From Candidatus Poribacteria bacterium (lineage in GTDB: Bacteria; Poribacteria; WGA-4E; WGA-3G): a stretch of DNA of 52,620 nt. The stretch covers positions 1-52,620 of the forward strand of contig JAAXHO010000214.1 of assembly GCA_012270795.1 (NCBI GenBank), written 5' to 3'. How positions within the stretch are numbered: the first letter of the stretch is position 1; the number at the start of each line of letters is the position of its first letter. The notes beneath the pieces are model-generated. The model did not search any database. It was not told the origin of the DNA and saw only the letters and a list, made by a program, of their open reading frames with translations. Made by a program: the position numbers and the translations under genes. Positions 7,405-16,396 of the stretch are shown piece by piece.

Positions 7405-10400
7405 CTACCTATCATCCCCCAGTCTGTTGTTCAAGCGGACATCGTTTAGGATGTCATCCCAATCCCACAATAGCACAGTACCATCTTCAGACCCACTTGC
7501 AAGTGTTTTCCCATCGGGTGAGAAGGTTAGCGTATTTATCGATTCTGTATGACCATAGAGTGTTAGCAGTTTATTTCCACTATTGATATCCCATAACAGA
7601 ATCTGTGCTTCACAGAACCAATCATGTAAGAGATGGTCTGATTCGAGAAAAATGGTGTTATCAGGAGATATTGTATGAGAAGTATTATACAGAGTTGAGT
7701 AAAATGCACCTATCTCCCCAATAAAGAGCGGTTCTTCTGGCACACTCAAGTCCCATAAAACAACATCATTACTATGATTACAGGCGAGTATATTGCCATC
7801 AGCAGAAAATACACTCGGTTCACCTGTACCGAGTGTTGTGAGTAACTCTTGTTTTTGCACATTCCAAATCTTTGTTGGTTCGTTAAACCATCCACCTGTG
7901 ACAAGGAGCTGGCTGTTGGGTGAGAAGAGTATTGCGTCATTTTTAACGTCAATCTGAAAGAGATCCTTCCCATTTCTCACATCAGATATGCTGATCTGGT
8001 TATATTTGCGTCTTGCAATATATTTGTTATTCTGTGATAAGACGATGTCTCTTGCGGATATCTGTGTGGGGAGTTCTTTACCAGTCAACACGTCCCATAT
8101 CCTAAAATCCCCCGGAATACGCTGAGATGAAGCGTATCCATCATACTCTGTTCCCTTTATATTGAAAACTATAGGATTCTCTAAGGGTTTACATGCTAAC
8201 AGCGATGCGTCAGGTGTAAGCACAACTTGTTCAGCGACGATTTGTGTGTCGGCAGTGAAAGTTGAGAGTTGTTTCAGTGTGGTTACATCATATTTTTGGA
8301 CGGTGCCGTTGAACATAGCACATGAAAGCGTAGAACCGTCTGAGGAGAACGCTATTGCCTTTACCGATTCTGTGTGTCCAGTAGCAAAGACCTTCATTTC
8401 TTCTCCACTGTTTGCATCCCAGAACCGTATTGATCCATCAGCACTGGCACTTGCAAACGTTTTCCCATCAGGTGTGAATGTCAATGCGACAATTGTATTC
8501 GTATGCCCTTTGAGTGTTGCTAATTCTTTGCCATTTTCCGTTTTCCATAATCGGAGAATGGCATCAGTATCCCCACTTGCGACTGTATTGCCATCTTTTG
8601 ATAATGCGACAGAGGTAACCCACCCTGTATGTCCTTTCAACGTATGTCGTTTTTTGCGGCGTTTCACATCCCACAAGCGTACCGTCATGTCTTTGCTGCC
8701 ACTTGCGATATATTTTCCATCATAAGAGAAGTCTAATGCAAGAACATCTGCCTTTTGTCGTTTGTTCTTGTCTCCGAAGGGTCGCCATCCATCCAGGAAA
8801 TGGGAGTGTCCTTTTAGTGTTGCGATTGGTTCCTCTTTAGATGTATCCCAAATATTAAGTTTATCCTTATGTGTATCTGCAACAAAGGTGCTGCCATCAT
8901 AAGAGATTGAATATACAGATCTATATGCGTAGGCATCTATGTCTAAGATAGGTGTATTACTACCAGTGGTAATATCCCAATGTTTTACATTCCCGTTATT
9001 ATTCAGACTAACCAGTGTATTGTTATCTTTAGAAAATGCTAAAGCTGTAACCGCGTATTTCGGTTTATTATTTATCCTACCGCTATAGGGGACTGGAATG
9101 GCGGGTAATTCTTTTCCATTCTGCAGATTCCATATCTGTATCACTGGGTTTGAGGCACCACCACACGCAAGCAACTTACCGTCATGGGAGAAGGCAATAG
9201 CATGGATTTCAGCAGTTATTTTGCTTCCAAAATCCTGTTCTTTTCCAGTGTTGACGTCGTAGATTATCAAACCGACATCTGTACCAACTGCAAGGTGCCT
9301 ACCATCAGGTGAAAACCGCATAACATTGATACCCCCTTTGCCGAGTCGTGCTTTGGCCGATGTAGGGAGACCGGATGGCGTTTCGTGCCGTTCATAAACA
9401 TAACCGAATTCGGGGGTTTCTCTACTCTGTCTATTTGTTGGTGGTTGATGTAATGCTGGATTATGATTCCGAATCGTATCAAGCGGCGTAAAATCTTGGA
9501 CAGGATTCTGTTTTACATTTAGCTCTTGTAAAGCAGTGAAATTTTCAACAACACTGATGTCTTTGATGGCGTTATATGCAAGACCTAAATGTGTCAGTTC
9601 TGTTAGTCTGGCAAGTGGTGAAATATCAGCAATATTGTTCCCACCAAGGGATAGTGCGTTAAGCTTCGTCAGTTCTGCAAGTGGGGAAATATCTTGGATT
9701 TTATTTTTATGCAGTTCTAATATAAGAAGTTCGGTCATGCCATTCAGGGGTGTAATGTCCGATATTTTATTGTTATGCAGGCGTAAAGTCGTAAGATTGG
9801 TTAAGTTCGCAAGGGGTGTGATGTCTGATATTTGATTGTCTTCAAGTCTCAGTTCAGTCAGATTGGTTAAGTCCGCAAGGGGTGTAATGTCTGTGATGTA
9901 ATTTGCATAGAGCATCAGATTTTCAAGTTTTGTCATACCAGCAAGTGCGGAGATATCATTGATTGAACTGTGAAGTAATAAAGATGTCAAGTTCGTCAAC
10001 CCTGCAAGGGGTGAGGTGTCTTTCACAAGATTGTGGTATAGATTCAACGCTGTAAGGTTTGTCAATCCGGATAGAGCGGATATATCGGTGATGTAATTAT
10101 CGTTTAGGTTCAGTTCAGTCAAGTTTTTCAGTTCAGCGATCGGTGCAAGATCGTCTATGTGTACTTTGCTTATGGTTAGTTTTGTCAGTTGTGTTAGACC
10201 CGCGATTGGACTGATGTCATTAAGATTCTTGTTCTCTACAAACCACAGAGATTTGAGGTTCTTCAAATTTTTGATGGGAGTCAGATCAGTTATCGGATTA
10301 TTCCCGATATATAAAGCCTCAAGATTCGTCAAATTTGCAAGTGGTTTGAGGTCACTTATGCTATTATAACTAAGGGTCAACCCAGTGAGATTTGTTAGCT

Positions 10401-10767
10401 TTTCCAGTGGTTTAATGTTGGTGACACTGTTGAAAGAGATAACTAAGTCCTCTAACTTTGTAAAGTTTGAAAGTATGGAAATGTCTTCATTTTCATAATT
10501 GCCAGATATCCTAAAGTCTGTAAGTCCAGTTGCATGCTCTAATCCTTTTAGACTTTTTATTTCATGATAGTATCCTATTCTCAATTCAGTTAATTCCGAT
10601 AGTTCTTTCTTGGGGATCGGGTCAAGGGGACTTAGTTCTAATTCATGTCTTAAGACTTCTGCCAATTTTTCATCGGGTATATTTACGTATTCTGAAGATT
10701 GTTTAGCTTGTGAACAACTCATCAGAAGGCAGATAAACAGAAATGACAATAATATTCGTTGTGCCAT
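7405..10767 (-). CDS. Giant lipoprotein with internalin-type LRRs fused to WD40 repeats
   Basis: I place the start at 10767 rather than 10806: it follows an AAAGGAG and gives MAQRILLSFLFICLLMSCSQ, a lipoprotein signal with lipobox LMSC. The mature protein is about 1,100 residues. Residues about 50-440 contain a long run of 22-residue leucine-rich repeats of the internalin type (LTNLTxLxLxxNxISDITPLAxL). A short linker is followed by two stretches of WD40 repeats reaching the C-terminus (for example FSPDGKTLASGSEDGTVLLWD), enough for about two propellers. It is probably anchored to a membrane and used for protein or glycan binding. No enzyme motif is seen. The neighbour upstream is the HEAT lipoprotein on the same strand. 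Confidence 0.9.
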   Translation of the reverse strand: MAQRILLSFLFICLLMSCSQAKQSSEYVNIPDEKLAEVLRHELELSPLDPIPKKELSELTELRIGYYHEIKSLKGLEHATGLTDFRISGNYENEDISILSNFTKLEDLVISFNSVTNIKPLEKLTNLTGLTLSYNSISDLKPLANLTNLEALYIGNNPITDLTPIKNLKNLKSLWFVENKNLNDISPIAGLTQLTKLTISKVHIDDLAPIAELKNLTELNLNDNYITDISALSGLTNLTALNLYHNLVKDTSPLAGLTNLTSLLLHSSINDISALAGMTKLENLMLYANYITDITPLADLTNLTELRLEDNQISDITPLANLTNLTTLRLHNNKISDITPLNGMTELLILELHKNKIQDISPLAELTKLNALSLGGNNIADISPLARLTELTHLGLAYNAIKDISVVENFTALQELNVKQNPVQDFTPLDTIRNHNPALHQPPTNRQSRETPEFGYVYERHETPSGLPTSAKARLGKGGINVMRFSPDGRHLAVGTDVGLIIYDVNTGKEQDFGSKITAEIHAIAFSHDGKLLACGGASNPVIQIWNLQNGKELPAIPVPYSGRINNKPKYAVTALAFSKDNNTLVSLNNNGNVKHWDITTGSNTPILDIDAYAYRSVYSISYDGSTFVADTHKDKLNIWDTSKEEPIATLKGHSHFLDGWRPFGDKNKRQKADVLALDFSYDGKYIASGSKDMTVRLWDVKRRKKRHTLKGHTGWVTSVALSKDGNTVASGDTDAILRLWKTENGKELATLKGHTNTIVALTFTPDGKTFASASADGSIRFWDANSGEEMKVFATGHTESVKAIAFSSDGSTLSCAMFNGTVQKYDVTTLKQLSTFTADTQIVAEQVVLTPDASLLACKPLENPIVFNIKGTEYDGYASSQRIPGDFRIWDVLTGKELPTQISARDIVLSQNNKYIARRKYNQISISDVRNGKDLFQIDVKNDAILFSPNSQLLVTGGWFNEPTKIWNVQKQELLTTLGTGEPSVFSADGNILACNHSNDVVLWDLSVPEEPLFIGEIGAFYSTLYNTSHTISPDNTIFLESDHLLHDWFCEAQILLWDINSGNKLLTLYGHTESINTLTFSPDGKTLASGSEDGTVLLWDWDDILNDVRLNNRLGDDR

Positions 10768-10837
10768 GAATTTGCATGCTCCTTTAACTTTGAGAACCAG
10801 TTTCATTTAAACCAATTCCGTTTAAACTGAGATTAAA

Positions 10838-13800
10838 TTATAACCTATCATAGCCATAACCGTTGCCAGTAATTTCATAGAGTGCGGATGCTGCTAAGAA
10901 ATGGATATCAGCATCAGTATCTTCTAAGACCGTTTCCAGAATTTGTGTGCTACTGCTGTTTTTTGCTTCCCCTAACGCTCTTATTACATCAATACGAAGG
11001 GCACGTTCAGTTTGGTCAGAATGCAACTGGGATAATAGTGCAATGAGTGCTGAAACCCCTTTATCTGTAGCGATTTTCCCGAGTGCACGTGCAGCATCTC
11101 TTCGGATTTCTATATGGTTATCTGTGTTATTCATAACTTCAACCAACGGATCAGCCGTTGATGCATCAGCAAGTTCGCCTAAAGCTTGTGTTGCTAATCT
11201 CCTGACATCTTTATTGTCCTCATTTTGTCCATTTGCGACGAGAATAAGGTCTGGGACTAATGCGATTGTTCCCGTTTCCCCGATTTTTCGTGCAGTGTCT
11301 TTTCTGGTATCAACATCTGAATCAGCAAGTGCCTCCCTGAGCTCAGGAACATCAAGTGACCGGGTACGTCCTAATGCAACAGACGCTGCATTTCTAATCG
11401 ACTTTTCTTCCCATTTGTCGTCAATGCGAGTTTGCATCTTTTCAGCGATGAACTCAGGTAGGTTTAGTTTTTTCGCAGCACCGACAATAACTTCCCAACT
11501 CCAGTTTCGTTTCCTATCATTTAGTGCCAAATTCCGCCTGTTTCCCGCATCTTCAAGTGCGACAATATACTCTGTATCGTCAATAATGCGATTAGCAAGC
11601 GCGAGCGTTGCTTCCGGTCCCTCAATTACCCCCAATGCTACCGCAGCTTTTATACGGGGTGAGGTATTTGCTAAAGCAGCGGTGCTTGCATCTAATGGAA
11701 TCCGTTTATCCTCCAAGATAGCAATTAGACGAGGAACTGCATTTATGCTTTTTAGTTTTCCCAGTGCAATAATTGCATTGTTGGAGATATTACCAATTCG
11801 ATTGTCAAGTGCGCGGAGGAATAGATCTTCAGAAAATGGATCTCCAATATTGCCAAGTGCAGTGACAGCCGCAGCACGAATGACATCCGTTTCTAATTGG
11901 TTTTCGACCATTTCACTCAATTTTGTTACTGCTTTAGCGTCCTTGATACTGCTCAAAGCTGCGATTGCCTGCAACCTTATAGCACTATTACTGTCATTGA
12001 GTGCTTCACGGAGTGCTGGTGCTGCGCGCTCATCACGAAGTGCGTTCAATGAGGATATTGCAGCAGCACGAATAGACACAGATTCATCAAGGTTTTTGAG
12101 AATAGAAATCAACGGTTCAACAGTTTTTCGGTCTTTAAATCCACCAAGTCGAGTAACTGCCTCTTTTCGTATAATAAAACTTGGACTTTTCAACGCTTCA
12201 AGAATTGTGTCCAATGCTGAACTGTCATGTATGACACCCAGCATATACATGATTGCCCAACGAGTCCATTCATCATCCACAGATTTTAGCGCGTCAAGTA
12301 GGAAACCGGTTGTCGTTGCATTCCCGTTATGGATAAGAGCACCGATAACTTCATTTTGAACCGACAGAACTTCATGACCGTCTTCAAAACTTCCAAGCCC
12401 TTTTTTCACAATGTCAACTAACGCTTTGTCCACAAGCGAAGGATTTATTTCTCTGAGTGCTTTAGTGGCCTCAAGACGTGCGGTTTCATACTTATCAGTT
12501 CTAATTATATCAAGTAAAGGATCCGCACTTTTCTCTGACTTAATTGTTCCTAAAGCAATTGCAGCCTCTTGACGTACTACACCCTGTTTATCCTTTTTTA
12601 AAGCAGTAATCAACGCATCTACTGCGGCATCTCCTCCGATCCTACCAAGTGCCCATGCAGCACTACGTCGCACTGTTGCTCGCTGATCGTCTGTCAATGC
12701 ATTTACAAGGGGTTCTACTACAGAATTCCCTTTGAAAATACCGAGTGTCCGTGCAACTTCACTACGAACAAGACTGGGAATAGGCTTAAGTTCTCCCCAA
12801 ATCCTATAATAGGGACGGGGATAGTCTGCTGTCCACTCAATTTCCAATGAATCAAGGTGGGTTCGCAATGCTTCAAGTGTTTTATACTTCCGTTTCATGT
12901 GCCTTTGGAAATCGGAGATAGCATCATACTGCATAGACAAAACCCAAAACAGCACAGGTAAAGTATCTGTGTCTTTAATACGACTCAATACTTTTACAGC
13001 GTTTGCACGGATAACAGCACTTGTATCATCGCTTAGGATTAGCAATAGCATGGGTTGGGTTGCATTCTCAGGTTTCATCTGCCACAGAGCATTCATTGCT
13101 GCAGAACGTACAGTTTCTCTACGGAGTTTATCCATTGAAATTGCTATCAATTTGCGGATCGTATCCTCTGAAGATACATTAATTTTTCCAAGTGCTTCGG
13201 CTGCGTTTGTCACCGTTGTATCATTCCAACCAAGAACTGCAGTAAGTGCATCTATAGCTGCGTTGTTAGTCCCTCTTGCTCTCATGTCACCCAAACCTTT
13301 TGCAGCAATCGGTTTAACTTCTTTGGAGACTTCACCAGTTAATATGTCAATAAACGGTTGTATTGCACGCCGATCGCCGATGCTACTCAGTGTATTTGCT
13401 GCCTCTGTTTGTATAGATATTACATCAGCTTGTAGTGCTTCTATGAGTACAGGAACTGCTAATCCGCGCATGGCAATCAAAGCAGAACGAGCTGCACCTT
13501 TTAGTTCTTCATTCGCAAGTAGTTGAATTAAGGGTAACACAGCAGCTTCTGCTCTGAGTCTCCCCAAAGTAACAATTGCCGCTGATTGTACTCTCAGGCG
13601 GTACTTCTTCTTCCAAGGATCGTCTATATACGCACTGGCAATGTAACGGTATTGGTCGGAATAACCATTGTCTTCATCTGGGATGACACTTCTTCCACCT
13701 GTCTCAAGTATCTTCAATAGTGTGTCAACTGCTGAAAGTCCAATTCTATCAATTGCATCTATTGCTGTATTTCTCACAAAACCGTTAGAATCTGCTAACA

Positions 13801-14695
13801 ACTTCACCAAATCATCAATAGCTGCTTCCGATTGAAGTTTGCCAAGTAGTTTCGCAGCATGCATTCTAACTTGAGCATTGTTGTTCCTTGTTGCTAATTG
13901 AAGTACTGGTACTATTTTGGGATTCGGTTCAAATTCCGGTTTGCAGAGTTCACCTATAGCAACAATGGTACTATATGCTACATCAGGAGTTTCGTCTGTT
14001 TTGGTGAGAATTGTTATGTATGTTGGAATTAGTTTATCGGCTTGAATTTTGCTTAATTCTTGGATAGCAGCTTTTCTTATATTTGGGTCCTGATGTTGGG
14101 TAGCATTTTCCTGCAGTGAGGTAATATAAGATTCTGTTACATCTATATCGCTTTGGAGTTTCTGTAATAGTTTTGACGCTGAAATGCGTGCTGATGGTTG
14201 ATAGCATTTTCTTGCTTCTAACAGTCCCGTCACGACGACAGCATCAGTTCTTTTAACCAAATCCGAAAGAAGGGTTGGACTTTTTTTGACTGCCATTGCA
14301 AGTGAAGAAGCTAACAATCCTGAAATAGCGTTCCGTGACCGAATATGTCGTTCCTGTCGATCAAGTTCATCTGAATCAGGATCCTCCAATATTGAAATTG
14401 CATTGATCTCTGTATTTAAGGATTCAAGATGGACTAATATTTGACCAATGGCTTGATGCCAACTGTTTGTGTCTGTGTTGTTCCGTAACAACAGTAATCG
14501 GTCAAGATATACCGCTTCCTGATTGTCGGAATCGTTAGCGCGCGAATTTTTCACTGAAATTTCCGCTGCAGTATAATCTCCTTCAACGATTGCCTTCCGC
14601 GCTGACAGTATGTCTTTATCTTCTTTAGTTCCACAACCAATGAGAAAGACGATACAAAGGATGAAATGAATACAGATAATAGCATATTTTTTCAT
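10838..14695 (-). CDS. Giant HEAT-repeat lipoprotein
   Basis: The ATG at 14695 follows AGGGA at 7 bases and yields MKKYAIICIHFILCIVFLIGC, a lipoprotein signal with lipobox LIGC, so it is preferred over the ATG at 14719. The mature protein of about 1,260 residues is almost entirely alpha-helical HEAT/PBS-lyase-like repeats of about 30 residues. Typical units are VRRSAAWALGRIGGDAAVDALITALKKD and IRLQAIAALSSIKDAKAV. The repeats cover about residues 170-1280, separated by a few less regular inserts, giving roughly thirty units. Such solenoids serve as protein-binding scaffolds. No bilin-lyase-specific feature or enzymatic domain is apparent. The extracytoplasmic location is inferred from the lipobox. 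Confidence 0.9.
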   Translation of the reverse strand: MKKYAIICIHFILCIVFLIGCGTKEDKDILSARKAIVEGDYTAAEISVKNSRANDSDNQEAVYLDRLLLLRNNTDTNSWHQAIGQILVHLESLNTEINAISILEDPDSDELDRQERHIRSRNAISGLLASSLAMAVKKSPTLLSDLVKRTDAVVVTGLLEARKCYQPSARISASKLLQKLQSDIDVTESYITSLQENATQHQDPNIRKAAIQELSKIQADKLIPTYITILTKTDETPDVAYSTIVAIGELCKPEFEPNPKIVPVLQLATRNNNAQVRMHAAKLLGKLQSEAAIDDLVKLLADSNGFVRNTAIDAIDRIGLSAVDTLLKILETGGRSVIPDEDNGYSDQYRYIASAYIDDPWKKKYRLRVQSAAIVTLGRLRAEAAVLPLIQLLANEELKGAARSALIAMRGLAVPVLIEALQADVISIQTEAANTLSSIGDRRAIQPFIDILTGEVSKEVKPIAAKGLGDMRARGTNNAAIDALTAVLGWNDTTVTNAAEALGKINVSSEDTIRKLIAISMDKLRRETVRSAAMNALWQMKPENATQPMLLLILSDDTSAVIRANAVKVLSRIKDTDTLPVLFWVLSMQYDAISDFQRHMKRKYKTLEALRTHLDSLEIEWTADYPRPYYRIWGELKPIPSLVRSEVARTLGIFKGNSVVEPLVNALTDDQRATVRRSAAWALGRIGGDAAVDALITALKKDKQGVVRQEAAIALGTIKSEKSADPLLDIIRTDKYETARLEATKALREINPSLVDKALVDIVKKGLGSFEDGHEVLSVQNEVIGALIHNGNATTTGFLLDALKSVDDEWTRWAIMYMLGVIHDSSALDTILEALKSPSFIIRKEAVTRLGGFKDRKTVEPLISILKNLDESVSIRAAAISSLNALRDERAAPALREALNDSNSAIRLQAIAALSSIKDAKAVTKLSEMVENQLETDVIRAAAVTALGNIGDPFSEDLFLRALDNRIGNISNNAIIALGKLKSINAVPRLIAILEDKRIPLDASTAALANTSPRIKAAVALGVIEGPEATLALANRIIDDTEYIVALEDAGNRRNLALNDRKRNWSWEVIVGAAKKLNLPEFIAEKMQTRIDDKWEEKSIRNAASVALGRTRSLDVPELREALADSDVDTRKDTARKIGETGTIALVPDLILVANGQNEDNKDVRRLATQALGELADASTADPLVEVMNNTDNHIEIRRDAARALGKIATDKGVSALIALLSQLHSDQTERALRIDVIRALGEAKNSSSTQILETVLEDTDADIHFLAASALYEITGNGYGYDRL

Positions 14696-14769
14696 AGAAT
14701 ATTCCCTAAACAATCTCAAGTATGATTGAGGGTGTCAGATATACGTGGTTTTTACTGACATCCGTTATA

Positions 14770-14926
14770 ATACCATTTCTAATTGATAATGTCTCATTAG
14801 TTGCAGAAATACGGTAGGAGCGACCTCCAGGTCGCGACCGAGAGGTCGCTCCTACCGAAGAGATGCCCCCAAACCAACAATAACAGTGGAATTCCTTAAT
14901 GAGACATTATTTTTTAGAATTGGTAT
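14770..14926. mobile_element. MITE-like element with 30-bp terminal inverted repeats
   Basis: The left end (14770-14799, ATACCATTTCTAATTGATAA...) and the right end (14897-14926, ...TTTTTTAGAATTGGTAT) are imperfect inverted repeats ending in TGTCTCATTA/TAATGAGACA. The interior holds a perfect palindrome, CGGTAGGAGCGACCTC (14812-14827) against 14842-14857, around GGTCGCGACC. There is no coding capacity. A related copy of similar length is at 44817-44970 and fragments lie at both window edges. The right end is 3 bases from the HtrA pseudogene stop codon. Confidence 0.8.
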
Positions 14927-14929
14927 AAC

Positions 14930-16382
14930 CTATTTATTACTTAACTCCACCGTTACCTTTTCTATGCCATGGATACTTTTAATATCAAGAGTCAAGTATG
15001 ATGTGTCTTGTTTATCTTGAAGAAACGTTTCAAGTGTTTGAACATCAATAATTTCTTGCCCATTAATAGCAATGATAAGGGCGTTACGTGGAATATTTGC
15101 ATTGAATCCGGGGGAATCTTTCTTAACTTTTTCAATGATTATACCACGATCTTCCTTACTTAGATAGGCATATCTTTGAAAATTCCATTTTCTAATTTTC
15201 GCACGGCTAACCCAAGCGTTTTCCAAGAAACAGACTCCGTTTCCACAGAACGCCCCACTAATTCAGGCATCATCTCATCAATAGTCACATTGAGTGTGAT
15301 TTCCTGTTTTTGCCGTAGTACCTTAATGGGATATTGCTTACCGATCTGGCATTCCGCAACCATCAATCTGAATCCATAAAGGCTTGGCACCTTTTCCTCA
15401 TTGAATTCAATAATGATGTCGTTAGCTTCTAAACCGCATTGAGATGCGGATGTGTCAGATTCTACTTTTGTGATTTTGATACCTTGTGATACATTTTGCA
15501 TATTCGCATCAATGTAGCCACGGATAACTCTCCCATGTGCAATCAACTGATGTCCAATCGTTTTCGCGAGGTCGCTATTAATCGCTAAGGTTGATCCCTC
15601 TCCCGGGTTTAGGGTAGCGATACCAATAACTTCACCATGAATATTCAGTAAGGGACCACCGCTACTGCCTGGGTTAATCCAAGCATCTGTTTGGATATAA
15701 TTATTATGATATTGAAAGAGTTTTGTTTCTTTCGGGTGAAAACAGCGATCTTTACCACCGACGATACCAGCGGTCACAGTTTGTCTATAACCTATCGGAT
15801 CACCGATAGTAATAGCAAATTGTCCAACCTGAACCCTTTTGGATTCCGCTATTGAGAGAAACGGAAACTTTTCGTCGCGTTCAATCTTTATAACCGCTAT
15901 GTCAGTGTTCGGATCGCTCCCGACCACTCTTGCATCAAACGTACTACCGTCGAATAATCTTACCTTGATACTTTTTGCCCCATTTACTACGTGCTCATTT
16001 GTTAAGATATGACCATCTTTCTGAAAAATAAAACCGGAGCCTGTAGTATTGTTATTTTTTTCTTCATCTTTTTTTATAGTAAGACTAACAACAGCAGGCT
16101 TACTCTGATCAACGATCTTAGTAATAGCGTTTTCAAAAGAGTTTAATATCCCAAAATCTGTGAAAAAAAACGGAGATACTTTTTGATGATGTTCATAATA
16201 AAATTGCGCCTATTCTCTGGCAATCTCCAATTTTGTAAGATCGGTTACAGCATAGACAAGTTTTGCAAGACACGTTTATCACTAACCGCATCATTTTTCA
16301 AAGAAAATGTTAGCGAGCCCAACTCAACCCACTCATCAACGATGGCTGCGAAGCTAATAAATATCAGCATTCCGGCTATCAT
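14930..16382 (-). pseudogene. Decayed HtrA/DegP-type serine protease with two PDZ domains
   Basis: Reading leftwards, a start at 16382 gives MIAGMLIFISFAAIVDEWVE, a signal anchor, and stops at 16245. The next frame carries LAKLVYAVTDLTKLEIARE and an in-frame TAG at about 16198. A third frame holds the protease: TGSGFIFQKDGHILTNEHVV with the catalytic His, PNTDIAVIKI with Asp, and NPGSSGGPLL with Ser. A first PDZ domain (GIKITKVESDTSASQCGLEANDIIIEF) follows. At about 15165 the frame shifts again and the second PDZ (GIIIEKVKKDSPGFNANIPRNALIIAINGQEI) runs to 14930. At least three frameshifts and a nonsense codon make this a real pseudogene rather than one sequencing error. The catalytic triad itself is intact. 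Confidence 0.85.
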
Positions 16383-16396
16383 AAGGTCTTATGATA

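Noticed and set aside
8162-8725. Plus-strand open frame of 187 codons
   Set aside because: It lies antisense within the WD40 region of the LRR-WD40 gene, with no start signal or family match.
10947-12359. Plus-strand open frame of 470 codons
   Set aside because: It lies antisense within the HEAT-repeat lipoprotein gene, is serine/alanine-rich with no domain, and arises from the biased codons of the repeats.
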